A stretch of 64,000 nt of DNA, taken from assembly GCA_035578905.1 (NCBI GenBank), contig JAQJVL010000123.1:1798001-1862000 (forward strand), given 5' to 3'. The DNA comes from Stictocephala bisonia (taxonomy: Eukaryota > Arthropoda > Insecta > Hemiptera > Membracidae). Below are positions 43,482 through 54,406 of the stretch, piece by piece. Below the pieces are notes generated by a model that was not told the DNA's origin, did no database searches, and was given only the letters and a program-made list of their open reading frames with translations. Position 1 is the stretch's first letter; every line of letters starts with the position of its first letter. A program made the translations under genes and the position numbers.

Positions 43482-46073
43482 TTATATTTTAATTAGAGCA
43501 AGGTTACAATCACTACGCAAATAAAACAACCTTAAGACTTTAAAAACATATAGATGCTGGATAGGCAAAATCTTCATTTCTATAAACAATGGCAAAGAGC
43601 TTTCTCTCTTTTTTTTACTTAATATTATTCTTAAGAAATGATTTTGAACAACTCTTAGCTTGTCTATTAAATATTTGTATGTTCCTCCCCAACAAACTAT
43701 TCCATATTGCAATCTAGAATCAATTAGTGAAAAATATAAAGATCGTAAAAGTTCAGGGAACAAATATTTTTCAAGAAATAAAATTTACGTATCGAGGACC
43801 TCAATTTAGACAATATTTTATTAATGTGCATTTCCCAATTTAATTTTTCATCCAAAGTTAGTCCAAGATACTTAAACGTTGTTACTTTTTTAATCGAATC
43901 GCATTTGCAATTTTCTGTAACACAATCAAAATTATGGTATTTTAAATCGTTCATGAGGTCGAAACTTTTAAAATCGAAATTCACATATTTGGTTTTATTT
44001 ACATTAATTACCATTTTATTTCCGAACACCAGTCTCTAAGTGTGTTCAAGTCTTCAGTCACATGGATGGTTAATGTGCCAACATTATTATTTGAGTAAAA
44101 TAGAGCTACGTCATCGGCGAACGCATTAGGTTTCCCGTTAAATTCTAATTCAAGCATATCATTTATAAAAATTAAAAACAAAGTGGCTGAAATGACGGAG
44201 CCTTGTGGGACCCTGGCTGTGATGGGCAGTGGCTAGCTGAGACATTCGCCTACTCGCACTCGTTGTTTCCGTCCCATGAGAAAACTACGGAACCAGCTGA
44301 GAGCCACTCCCCTCACACCCGCGGCCTCCATCTTTAGGAACAAGATTTCATGATTTACCATATCAAAAGCTTTTTTAAAATCAATAAATAATCCCGTTGA
44401 TTTATTGCTAGAGTTTAAACTATTGTAAATTAGATTAGTTACATTAACAAGTGCATCTTCAGTGGATTTACCTTTTCTGAAACCATATTGGTTTGAACTG
44501 AAAAAATGTATATTATTTAATATCTAATAAGTCTGAATTTTATTACTTTCTCAAAAATCTTTGAAAATATTGATAAAAGACTAATAGGACGTAGGTTATC
44601 TAATTTAACCGACGTTCCTTTCTTAAAAATTGGAATTACTATACTGACTTTGAGTTTATCAGGAAATACGCCGCAACAAAAACTCTGGTTGATAATATGC
44701 ACTAAAACGGGAGATACAATTTCTGCTAAATTTTTAATCAATGTTGTGTTAATATTGTCAAAGCCAGAAGATTTGTTATTTTTTAAACCTTTAATGATTT
44801 CTATTACTTCAACAGTTGTAGTTGGTTCAACAAAAAAAGATGATAATCTATGATTCAAGTTAAAGCGGCTTATCTGAGATCTATCTTGAACTGATTGTAC
44901 TGATATGAAATGTCTGTTTACTTCTCGAGCAACAAGGCACGGGTCAGTTATGCTTACCCCGTTATCTAACTCTACTATATCAATACTATTGTTCTTCTTA
45001 GCTCCTGTCAAACCGTTTATTATTTTCCACTGAAGTGCCGAGTCACCGTTACAGTTTAAAATTTGATTAGCGTAATAAGCCGTTTTGACTTCATTTATTT
45101 CACTTCTGAGATTTTGGCAAAACCTATTAAAATATTCATAAAAATTTCTGTCATACGGTCTTTTTTTATACATTTTATACAATTGCTTTTTCCTGTTAAG
45201 TTTTGACAAAAGTCCAGAATTAATCCACGGACTTATAACTTTAGCTCTGCCTAACTTAGAGTTTATATTTACTGACTTTTTACAACTATTAACTACATTA
45301 CACAAAATCTCATGGAACTTATCAAAAGCTATATTTACATCATTTATCTTAAAAATATCTAAAAACAAAATATTGTGCATTTTTTGTTTGATTAATTTAT
45401 AATCAACAATATATTTTCCCTCTGGAATAGAATCCTTATTTATAGCCAGCATTTTCTTTTCGGGGTAGAATATTTTCAAGCCAAGTAAACAATGATCAGT
45501 TAGGTTTATGTCAAAAACTGCACTATGAAAAATTGATAAAATTCTATGTCTAATAAAAATGTGATCGAGGCAGGATTTAGTTTGATTGGTTATTCTTGTT
45601 GGACATTTAACTATTTGCGAAAAACCTAACCCATTTAACATCGTCATGTAATTCTGAGTACTGGGTGACTCGTCTAGCAAGTCTATATTTCCTTCCCCAA
45701 TCAATATTGAATTATTAGCCAAACTACATATGCTCGAATAAAGTTCTTGAGTGAAATCGTTTTCTGAAAATCTATGCAGTCTATAAATGCAAAACGAATT
45801 AAAAAACATATCATTTAATCGTATTTTTAAAAATAAAACGTGTGCTGTTGCTAGTTTAATGTTTAAATTAGTTGCATGTATATCCTCATCTATATAACAA
45901 ATTACTTCTCCTGCCCTGTATGTATCGTTGAAACAGTGGAATGTATTATATCCTGAAATTTGAAACAATTCCACCTCATCACTATGTATCCATGTTTCAC
46001 AAAGGACAATAATACTAATTTTTGTTTTTATCTGGCTAAGCTCCAAAATAAAGTTATTGAAATTTTTCCTCAA
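43482..46073 (-). pseudogene. LINE ORF2 (endonuclease and RT), broken
   Basis: Residues 1-518 are one open frame (46073-44517). The AP-like endonuclease has ISIIVLCETWI, ILIGEGNIDLL (usually GDFN, so the catalytic-site Asp is lost) and SCLDHIF with TDHCLLG. The RT N-terminus has VIPIFKKGTSVKLDNLRPISLL. After the frame change come GFRKGKSTEDAL, FIDFKKAFDMVNH, ARVPQGSVISATLF, and AFADDVALFY (44127-44098, catalytic). Then YLGLTLDEKLNWEMH and a tail with SLIDSRLQYGIVCWGG. Not functional because of the frameshift, stop and EN change. Confidence 0.9.
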
Positions 46074-46274
46074 GCTTCTAATGTTGGCATAGAGTATATC
46101 ATGGCTTTTTTGTTATCAGTAAAAAAATTGGTTAGATAATTTGAATAATCTGTCATTAATAATGTGTATACCTAATAAAATTTAAAAAAATACTGTATTG
46201 AAGAAACTACAAAATATCTCACAATACTTAATAAGCAAAACTTTGAAACTTAATGCTTACTCTATTTGAGTTTC

Positions 46275-47228
46275 TCAATGTCCTCGAAGCTGTGGATCCT
46301 CTTGACAGGGGCACCTTCGTCCTTCCTGGCAAAGAACTTGGCGTCCTTGCACCACGCGAAGGTATAGCCGATCTCCCGACACTTTCAACTTGGAGAGGAG
46401 TTGTTTGTTTTCCGGTGATAGGTGGTCACTGATGTATACCCACTGAGCCAGAAACCGCTGATTCACCTGCTGAGCTGTCAACGCAGGCTTCTTTCCCAGG
46501 TACTTGCTGATCCATTCTTCTTTCTTCGTTCTGTTGGTAAACTGGACGACTAAGGCAGGGTCTCGGACATTCCGGTAAGAAGGTACACGGTGCGCGGCGG
46601 AGATGTCATTGCTCTGCACATCTACTCCGATAGCTGTAGCCACATCCTTCAGCAGATCGTTGACAGACTCCCCCTTCGTCACCGGCAGACCGCTGATTTC
46701 TACATTGTTAACTCGAGAATACTGTTCTAGGTTTCTGATTTTGTCACGAAGTTCTCGAACTTCTTTAGATAGGAAAACTGATTTACTTTTCATCTCTTCA
46801 TTTTCTTTCTGAATTTGAGAAAATTGATTTGCTAACTTCTCTACCAATTCAGAAGAAGCGTCCATCTTATCAGAAATAAATTGTACGGACGTTCTGAGCT
46901 CACTAACATCACTTCTAAAGTTGGCAATTTTGTTTAGGATATCTTTCTTGAAACTTCCCATTTCCTCAAACACTTCTTTTTTAAACCCTTCCATAATTGT
47001 TACTAGAAAGTCTTTGCTTAAAACATTAGAAGTTGCAGAGATAGAATTTGCGCTGCCTTGTGAGGAATTTGATTTACAATCTTTACATTTAAAGTCTTTA
47101 GAAGAACGGGTTTTTTTCTCTATCTCACCCTTTATGCACTCAGCGTGAAACACATAACCACAGGATCCTGAGCACTTCACATCACTGTCTTCGTTTAAAG
47201 TGTTTTTACAAACTCCACAGATTGCCAT
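46275..47228 (-). CDS. LINE ORF1 with PHD-type finger and FP-like domain
   Basis: About 317 residues. The N-terminus has CGVC, then C.G.CGYVFHAEC and FKCKDCKS, an eight-Cys/His PHD/RING-like zinc finger. The middle is a long heptad-rich coiled coil (about residues 90-165), probably for trimer assembly. It then has NLEQYSRVNNVEISGLP and AHRVPSYR, the single-stranded nucleic-acid-binding domain shared by insect LINE ORF1 proteins, then VYISDHLSPENKQLLSK. The last 30 residues are out of frame: a one-base change near 46370 replaces the usual C-terminus, which still reads open in another frame down to a TAG at 46263. Otherwise intact. Confidence 0.88.
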   Translation of the reverse strand: MAICGVCKNTLNEDSDVKCSGSCGYVFHAECIKGEIEKKTRSSKDFKCKDCKSNSSQGSANSISATSNVLSKDFLVTIMEGFKKEVFEEMGSFKKDILNKIANFRSDVSELRTSVQFISDKMDASSELVEKLANQFSQIQKENEEMKSKSVFLSKEVRELRDKIRNLEQYSRVNNVEISGLPVTKGESVNDLLKDVATAIGVDVQSNDISAAHRVPSYRNVRDPALVVQFTNRTKKEEWISKYLGKKPALTAQQVNQRFLAQWVYISDHLSPENKQLLSKLKVSGDRLYLRVVQGRQVLCQEGRRCPCQEDPQLRGH

Positions 47229-47334
47229 TTTACCAAAAATAAGTTAAAACCACTTTTGAGACGTGAATAGACAAACAAACGCACACGAGCCGCATGAGGT
47301 AATGTTTATGCCACTGACGTTAAAAAATACAATG

Positions 47335-48180
47335 AAAATATTGTTGTCATAAAAACTACAGAAATGTCTTTAACACAACTTTATTTTCTTTGGGTAGGAT
47401 GTATCTTGTAGTGTAATACGAGTATAATTAAGGAAGAATTATAAGTATATAAGGACACAGAATGAGTCCTTTCAAAGTGAGTGGCGTAAAAGAAACGTCT
47501 TTTGTTTGAGCTGAACATGTTAACACATTTTAGTAATTAGTAATAAAAAGTTTATTTAATGGCATAACAAATTTAATTAGTTATCAAAAAAATAATATGT
47601 TTTACAAAACTAATAAATAATTTTTTCTGACAGTAGTAAACCATTTTGTAGAGGATTAATAATTTGTACCAAAAAGAAATTTAAATTATTACAGTTTATC
47701 CTCTATCTGAAAACTGTGGTAGGAACAGTTATTAACCAGACAATCTTCTATTTAAGTACAAACACTAAGTATCAGTAAATAGTCCTGATTAGATGCATTT
47801 AACAGCCCGGTAAAGGAACAGGAAAATCTCAAACCATTTTTGAAGAAATGTTTATTGAACTTACATATTTTGGCATGTCATTTGAACAGAGCTATAAGGC
47901 TCAGTGATTGATTACAGAAAACATCTACATAGAATTCAGTTCTGTATATAACTGCTATATTTATAAAAACCTTATAAGGCGATAGGTTCTATACTCGGTT
48001 TTCTTAATATCGACATGGCATCTGCTCAGTGGTTGCTATCAGCGTGGACACTACTAGAGAAGTCTAGGGTGCCCATGTTGGGTGGTAATCATTGTTCTGA
48101 TGTTGTGTAGGGGAGAGAACTGAGTATTAGGCTTGCCAATCAGCTGAAAATTAGACCAGTACTGCACGGTTTGGATTCCA
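47335..48180. other. Non-coding
   Basis: A+T-rich sequence upstream of the LINE, with no recognised gene or repeat. Confidence 0.5.
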
Positions 48181-48184
48181 TATA

Positions 48185-48315
48185 AAAATAAATAATAAAA
48201 AACTGTAGGTCCCTTAGTTTCCTGGCTATTGGGCTATTAATAAATGGCCCTTTCTGAGGAATAGTCAAACTCAGTTAGTAACACAGGTCATCCACACTCA
48301 TATAATCATTCATAT
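48185..48315 (+). repeat. tRNA-SINE family fragment, opposite orientation
   Basis: The reverse complement of the family body: GGGCTATTAATAAATGGCCC and CTGAGGAATAGTC match the ATTAATAGCCC and CTATTCCT(C/T)AGA parts of the other copies. The tRNA-like head is missing. Confidence 0.6.
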
Positions 48316-48319
48316 TCGC

Positions 48320-49790
48320 TTTAAAATACGCAAAAAAGTTGTGTCGGCGTCTCATAGGCTATGTAAAGTATATAAGAAATAGCTATGAAAACATAAAGAT
48401 ATGAAAACCAAGCACACCTTTATTGGATTTAATATCTACTGATCCCGGATGATGGATTAATAATATAATTGAATGAAACTACCATTGTTTTACTGGTTCA
48501 TTGGCTTGTCCTTAGCCTCATTACAGCTAGATTAATACATGTTTGAAGAGTCAAATGATCTCTTCTATAAGCAATATGTAGAGATATTTGAATATCGTTG
48601 GCATAGAGTTGATCTTCACAATTCAGAGCAAATGTTATGTAGTTAATAAATACAGGATAAACAATGATTTCCAATTGGATCTTTATGAAACTCCTGATCT
48701 AACAACGAAGGTCTTTCAATATACGTCACCAAACCTCACTTTAAATGGCCTTCCCAAACAGCAAGATTTTATCCACTGAATAAGGCGTGGAGAAAATACA
48801 AAGGACGGGAGCTTCTTTAAAAATACATGTTAAGAAAGCTTATCAAAAGCCTTTTAATTGCTAACATGCTTCAAAATCTACATATTTCATAACGATTATT
48901 GCAGGTTTCTGATGATTCTGAAATCGGCACATAACTCTTGAATGTGTGACAACATTCACAATCATGCAAGTTGAGCCCCATTTCTTGAGTGCTGCATATT
49001 TAGGTCTCAGCTTTTTATACAACTGGCAGTGCCATGGCCAGTGAGAGGATTGGTATTGGTGCAAGGCAGTTGGGAGGCTAACAAAAAATAAATACATTAT
49101 AGTATTTGCAATTATGTTTTACTGATATTTTCATCACATTGCAATAACTGGCGCTTAATGTTATACTCAGTGACTCCCAGTGAAAAGCCTGAACACTTCA
49201 TTAGTGTCCACCTCTGCCCAGTTGCCTTTTTTGGGAAGAGACTCTGCAGGGGTGGAGTATTTCACCCTGGAGGATGCAGACTCTTCGTAATCATAGGTAT
49301 ACATAAACCACTTGTAATTGACATGGATTTCGCAAGTGTTCTTATTCTTTGTCTTCTTTCTTGGCATAAGCGGTAAACATGTTCAACTATCAACTAAAAT
49401 CAGTTATTTTAACAACAGGCCCTAGAAGAAGATTACTCTGAGGGAGATTTACAGGAGTGTTTCCTGGCTAGAGCGGGAAGCACCATCGCATGCACGGACC
49501 CATGGTGATAAACATAAACCCTTGACTACTCACCCACTTATAGCCTATATGAAGAAAATATACAGGCAATAAGTGTATATTACGGCTAAATAATTATCAT
49601 TTATTATTCAACTTATATGATTAAAGAATCTATGCTATTTACTAAACATTAAAATTAAAGAACATTTCTTATTTTAAGTCCTCTATAACCAACAAATTAC
49701 AGGACAAAATTTGAAATGTATAAAATACTTTATTCATTAATGATCAAGGCAAGCATATGATTTTATTTTGCATTTTAAACGAACATCCTA
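48320..49790. other. Non-coding
   Basis: No gene recognised. The short open frames in this stretch have no family pattern. Confidence 0.45.
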
Positions 49791-49794
49791 TATA

Positions 49795-50400
49795 TTAAAA
49801 CATTTGAGTCATTTAGTTCACTCACTTTCTGAACTTATTACTTGACCAATTTTGATGAAATCTTTTTTTATTCGAAAGATAATTTTGATTTCTAAGTCGT
49901 AACGTAGCTAGATTTTTTAAAATTCCCATAGGTTTTTGTCCTATACGCCGTCCAAGTTTCAATGTTATTCTTATGTAGATTAATTGTGATTTACCAGTTG
50001 GCGGCATAAACAAAATGTTAAATAGTCCAAATAGTTTGTTAGGTTAAACATAGAGAGCAACGCTGTAAAATATCAAGTTAATTTAAAAGAGCAAATATAA
50101 AAAAAATTATACATGTCTGTGTGTATGTTATCATCAGCCGTCAAATAAAATGAAAAAATTTGAAATAGGCTTAGTAATAACTTCGGTTGTTTATAATTAT
50201 TATACTTTAGAAATAGTGCAAATCAAGTGCAGTGAGTTAGCTACTATAAATTAATTTAAATAATATGATTTTACATTATAAAGTTTAATTACTAATATTT
50301 GAAGTCAAAATTTACATGCTAAAGTGGAAGGTCGAGGCGTCACGAGCGCAGAGAGTGACGGAGTTGGCACGCGAAGCGTGTAGGGGTGTCCCCTGGTGTA
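49795..50400. repeat. Probable interspersed repeat, unclassified
   Basis: Contains ACCAATTTTGATGAAATCTT, TTTGTCCTATACGCCGTCCA and CCAAGTTTCAATGTTATTCT, then about 300 bp on GGTCGAGGCGTCACGAGCGC and GGCACGCGAAGCGTGTAGGG. The GCGAAGCGTG-type end and 'parameter passing' phrases of this kind are common in insect retroposon 3' regions. No second copy in the window. Confidence 0.4.
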
Positions 50401-50504
50401 ATATAAATTTATTTAAAGTGCACTTAAAAGGGTAAAATCAGGCAGCTGTCAACATGGATATGAGATTGACAATAAACAGTAAATTTAGAAGGATTTTTTG
50501 TTTG

Positions 50505-50770
50505 CCAGTAGCCTTAACCGAAGCGTTCCGACGTAATTACAAGATGACGGCGTCAAGCAACATCAAGCGTCGTTCCTTGGAACGACCGCTGGAAAATCCC
50601 GTATGAACCGCTGGAAGATCCCGTCCTTGTACGCAGCCCAGTCACTGGTGTGGTTGAAAGTCCCCCTTAAGCCGTTGGTCTCCAGATTAAATGTTAGAGA
50701 GGGTTTCTCAGCCCTAATTGCACTGGTAACATAAGACCTCCTTTAACCTTACTTAACTTTTAAATTTAAG
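50505..50770 (+). repeat. 5S-rRNA-derived SINE, copy 2
   Basis: Order and spacing match copy 1 at 7697-7935: GCGTCAAGCAACATCAAGCG, then a decayed box C region, then CAGCCCAGTCACTGGTG, TTAAATGTTAGAGAGGGTTT and ACATAAGAC..CTTTAACCTT. The middle carries a duplicated ACCGCTGGAA(A/G)ATCCCGT segment. Confidence 0.72.
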
Positions 50771-50971
50771 AACATTCAAAGGCTACTTGTGCTATTCGTG
50801 AAAAAAACACTTTGTTTGTTAGGTGGCCTACAGCTGTTTAGATCAACAGTCACAAATCACTTAGTAGTCACGTGATCACTAACGAGCGGGAAAGTGGGAG
50901 TAGCTGTTTGTGTTACCAATATCCGAAAAATAAAAATTTCTTATCTTAAAAGTGTTATTTCAGGATTCAGG

Positions 50972-50979
50972 GTTTTGTT
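50972..50979. repeat. 8-bp target-site duplication, left (GTTTTGTT)
   Basis: Identical to 54209-54216, directly outside the inverted ends of the 3.2-kb element. Confidence 0.85.
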
Positions 50980-51638
50980 CACGGTAACTAGAATAATACG
51001 GTAGGGTTCACGCGCATTATGCGCAGTAAATCTTGGTGTCAATGACGTCACACATAAATATCAGCTGGTTCATTGGTTAAACTGAATGTAGTAATAATCA
51101 GTAACTGCTTTTCTTAAATCACTGTTTTCATTAACCACAAACATAATACCCGTTATTAACTATTATTAATGTTATATAAATACTTTCAATGATAATATTA
51201 TTAATGAGTATATTATATTGATGTTTGTTTAACAGCTGGTTAATATTAAAAGGTGGCTCCATCGGCTTGTCCAATTAATCCAATTAAAATATGGTCGTTT
51301 AGTTTTTATTTGGAAATGTATCAATAAATAACAACTGTCAAGTATTGAAACATTGTTTATATTGAGCCTAATAAATATAATTTAATAAAATGTATATGAG
51401 CAAATATTGGAATAGTATAAGATAACAATTCATAGATCGTAAATCCAATATAAAATTTATTTTTAATATTACACAAACGTTTTCGAAAGCAAAGCTTCCA
51501 TCTTCAGGTTATGTATAAATAAAATAAAATTATTATTTTTTACAACTAGAAAAATATATAAATGAAAAACATCTGACTATTTAACAAAATTTAAATGCTG
51601 AGAAAAACATGTGAGAATCAAAGAGAAAAAAGTAAAAA

Positions 51639-52181
51639 TTATGTTGACTTTTTTGTAATTAAATTAATCAGTCTAGAGTTTAAGATAGGTCCTTCATCGT
51701 TATTTAATAGCTTATCATTTCTTTCTGATTTTATAAAGTACGTCTCCCATGCATTTAAGAATTTAGGCTTGACTATCTGTTTAAGTAATGAAACATTGTG
51801 TTTTGAAAAATTACGATCATTGTCTATGCAATGGGCAGCTATAGCAGATTTTTCTCTTCTGTTGTATTTAAAATGGGCTCGATGTTCATTGAACCTTTTG
51901 CTGATAGTTCTTTTAGTATGACCTATGTACACCATTTCGCAATCATTGCATTTTATTTTGTATATGCCAGATTGAGAATCTTTTATAACTTTAACTTTAG
52001 GGTTACCTATTTTATTTTTCAATTTATTAGTGGATTTAAATGATATCTTAGATTTCATGTTCTTGTTAACTATTTTTTGTACATTTCTTGAAATGCTTGA
52101 GTATGTGCCACTAAGCCATTTTTCACCTTCACTTTTTGTATTAAATAAAGTTGTTCGTTTTCGTTTTTCATGTTTTAGCAT
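51639..52181 (-). pseudogene. Penelope GIY-YIG endonuclease part
   Basis: 180 codons. A basic linker is followed by SQSGIYKIKCNDCEMVYIGHTKRTI, a GIY-YIG nuclease with the CxxC-type insertion between the GIY and YIG parts that marks Penelope endonucleases. Then SKRFNEHRAHFKYN and SAIAAHC (conserved Arg/His/Glu-type positions), then FLNAWETYFIKS. In the element it follows the RT in the same ORF. Here it is separated from it by an insertion and starts at a fortuitous Met. Confidence 0.92.
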
Positions 52182-52651
52182 GGAACATGCTTTAGTCTTG
52201 ACCTAACTGCCTGAAAACGTTACGCGGGAGGGTGACGCGGGAAGGTGACGCGTAACCATGAAAACACAATGACATATCAGTGTTGACTTCAATAATGATT
52301 TTATTTGCAAGCGTTCATCAAAGTACATCTTTAGTTTCCATGACAACTCTTGTTAAAAATATACAAAATTAAGTCCTAATTAGAGAATCCATTTTGTGTC
52401 TATAGGATTATATAAGATAATAATTAACTTCCTTTCAAGGTGGTAATGAGTCATCGCGTGAGTAAGAACCTGAGCCGCGAAACAATAAAATTTAAAAAGT
52501 AAAGATATATTTATATTTTTAAGATATGTTTATATTTTTTGTAATTCCTTACATGAAATCTAAAATTCGTTGTTTTCGGAGAAATACATTTGCAGAAATT
52601 ATTAAAAAGGAGCCAGCAAACAGAAAAAGCGCAGCTAAAGCATGTTCCATG
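52179..52651. repeat. Inserted segment bounded by 17-bp inverted repeat
   Basis: CATGGAACATGCTTTAG at 52179-52195 and its reverse complement at 52635-52651. The extra sequence interrupts the Penelope ORF. To its right (52690-52735) is a G+C-rich hairpin, GTCCAGGGGGC.TGCCCCCTGG, plus GGCCCGCAGGGCC. Which part was inserted first is not clear. Confidence 0.6.
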
Positions 52652-52739
52652 TTTCTTGAATTTTAGCCGTAGGCTCTAAGCAAAAAGATCCGGGGGTCCA
52701 GGGGGCTTGCCCCCTGGCGAGGCCCGCAGGGCCGAGTTT

Positions 52740-53474
52740 TTTCTTTGCTTTTCTTAGCATGTTATTAATCAATGATTCATTGAAACCGTTAAAAATTGCA
52801 ACATCTTTTATGTATTCTAATTCTTTATAATATCTGGTAGCAGTTAAAGGTGTATTCAAAAGTCTGAATATTAATGAACTGAAAACAGCTCTTTTTTGTT
52901 CAGCTGGATGAAACGAGTCATTTACTAAGTATCTATCAATATGAGTCGGTTTTCTATATATATCAAATTCTAAATTGATATTATTTCTGATGACTAATAA
53001 ATCTAGGAAAGCAAGTTTCTTATCCAGTTCTATTTCTTGAGTAAACTTTATACTAGGGTAAATATTATTGATTTTGTCCATAAAAACATTTAGGTTTTCT
53101 TTTTTGTTAAAAATAGCAAAGACATCATCAACATATCTTATCCATAATCTTGGAAAATAACTAAATGATTGTTTTGCAAATTTTTCGAAATGGCTCATAA
53201 AGATATTAGCTACCAGGCAAGATAGTGGATTACCCATACTTACACCATCAGTTTGTGCATAGAATTTATTATTGAACGAGAATATATTCTGATTCATGCA
53301 GATTTTGATAAGTTCCATATATTCTTTTGTTTCATTCTTGGGTATATTGATGTTACAAAGCCATTCTTCGATTAATTCAATGGATGTGTTTATGGGGACA
53401 TTAGGATAAAGGCTGACAAAGAAAAGAAAAGACAGAAGAGAAAAATCTGCTATAGCTGCCCATTGCATAGACAA
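52740..53474 (-). pseudogene. Penelope reverse transcriptase part
   Basis: About 240 codons before the frame runs into foreign sequence at 52740. It has LYPNVPINTSI (the 'D(V)..LY.NVP' region with its first catalytic Asp missing from the truncated start), GVSMGNPLSCLVANIFM, LWIRYVDDVFAIF (catalytic YVDD), LAFLDLLV, IYRKPTHIDRYL and AVFSSLIFRLL. These are diagnostic of Penelope RT, which is closer to telomerase than to LINE RT. The N-terminal part of the RT is absent. Confidence 0.95.
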
Positions 53475-53890
53475 TGATCATAATTTTTCAAAACACAATG
53501 TTTCATTACTTAAACAGATAGTCAAGCCTAAATTCTTAAATGCATGGGAGACGTACTTTATAAAATCAGAAAGAAATGATAAGCTATTAAATAACGATGA
53601 AGGACCTATCTTAAACTCTAGACTGATTAATTTAATTACAAAAAAGTCAACATAATTTTTACTTTTTTCTCTTTGATTCTCAGATGTTTTTCTCAGCATT
53701 TAAATTTTGTTAAATAGTCAGATGTTTTTCATTTATATATTTTTCTAGTTGTACAAAATAATAATTTTATTTTATTTATACATAACCTGAAGATGGCAGC
53801 TTTGCTTTCGAAAACGTTTGTGTTATATTAAAAATAAATTTTATATTGGATTTACGATCTATGAATTGTTATCTTAAATATAATTTAGTC
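53455..53890 (+). mobile_element. Penelope-like element, copy B (inverted 3' end)
   Basis: The reverse complement of the 51420-51860 part of copy A. On the plus strand it encodes the last 70 codons of the same endonuclease (NFSKHNVSLLKQIVK, then NAWETYFIKSERN, then INLITKKST and stop), then the same 3' sequence with CCATCTTCAGG in reverse, then AAAACGTTTGTG. Joined head to head to truncated copy A. Confidence 0.93.
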
Positions 53891-54208
53891 TTGAATTATT
53901 ACAGTTATAGCTTTTTTTAAATAAAAAAACAGTTCTTTTGTCTGAAAATGTTCTATTTTTATTTAATTTGGCAAAATTTCAGTAATAATAATATAAAATA
54001 GTATTATTATAAGTATTTTTAGTAATAGTTATTAACTGGTTAAAGCCTAGTCGTGAACGGAAACAGTGATTTAAGAAAAGCAGTTACTGATTGTTACTAC
54101 ATTCAGTTTAACCGATGAACCAGCTGATATGTCTGTGTGACGTCATTGACACCAAGATTTACTGCGCACCATGCGCGTGAACCCTACCGTATTATTCTAG
54201 TTACCGTG

Positions 54209-54216
54209 GTTTTGTT
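54209..54216. repeat. 8-bp target-site duplication, right (GTTTTGTT)
   Basis: Pairs with 50972-50979. Confidence 0.85.
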
Positions 54217-54291
54217 GGTGACATTCGGAGTTTTTAAGTTGACGTTAGTTAGCTCATATCGCCTTTTTGGTTGATTATTATAGATATTTTA

Positions 54292-54342
54292 TGCTATATA
54301 TGCTTTGTATGTTGATTGACATACAAAGCATATATAGCATTG
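54292..54342. repeat. Hairpin, 21-bp arms
   Basis: ATGCTATATATGCTTTGTAT(G), loop TTGATTGA, then the exact reverse complement. The loop sequence recurs just outside on the right (GTTGATTGATTTTATT). No target duplication seen. Confidence 0.9.
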
Positions 54343-54406
54343 ATGTTGATTGATTTTATTCAGTTGCACTGTCTACGAAATAAAAAATATTTAATTTGTT
54401 TTGTAA

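Larger units (their letters stand above)
43330..47330 (-). mobile_element. Nearly full-length two-ORF LINE
   Basis: A minus-strand non-LTR retrotransposon of about 4 kb: 5' leader (from about 47330), ORF1 (47228-46275), a spacer of about 0.2 kb, ORF2 with endonuclease and RT (46073 to about 43482), then an A+T-rich 3' end. ORF2 is broken by a frameshift near 44520 and an in-frame stop near 44233. ORF1 has a late frameshift. The overall architecture fits the CR1/Jockey group. The boundaries are estimates, as no target duplication was seen. Confidence 0.9.
51400..53475 (-). mobile_element. Penelope-like element, copy A (RT and GIY-YIG)
   Basis: A minus-strand element, 5'-truncated near 53475. 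The 3' end near 51400-51500 shows ACGTTTTCGAAAGCAAAGCT and CCATCTTCAGG, the typical Penelope-type terminal sequence. The RT and endonuclease of a single ORF are split by an insertion at about 52185-52740. The element shares its last 450 bp with the inverted copy B. Confidence 0.92.
50980..54208. mobile_element. Long-TIR DNA element, 3229 bp, host of the Penelope
   Basis: The left end starts CACGGTAACTAGAATAATAC and the right end is its exact reverse complement. Inverted similarity continues for about 150 bp (GGTTCACGCGCAT.ATGCGC, GGTGTCAATGACGTCACAC, CAGCTGGTTCATTGG), then fades into A+T-rich sequence. The 8-bp direct repeat GTTTTGTT flanks it. It has no transposase of its own. The centre is occupied by an inverted Penelope-like insertion. 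Fits a fold-back or hAT-like non-autonomous element. Confidence 0.88.

Noticed and set aside
49158..49376. 72-codon ORF and its antisense 66-codon partner
   Set aside because: No family pattern, no splice context; likely chance.
51480..51530. Hammerhead ribozyme in the Penelope terminal sequence
   Set aside because: Expected from other Penelope elements, but I could not find the required core (CTGATGA with paired GAAA) by eye.
51639..52181. Homing endonuclease or group I intron (GIY-YIG)
   Set aside because: The CxxC-type insert, the adjoining Penelope-type RT and the terminal sequences fit a Penelope-like element.
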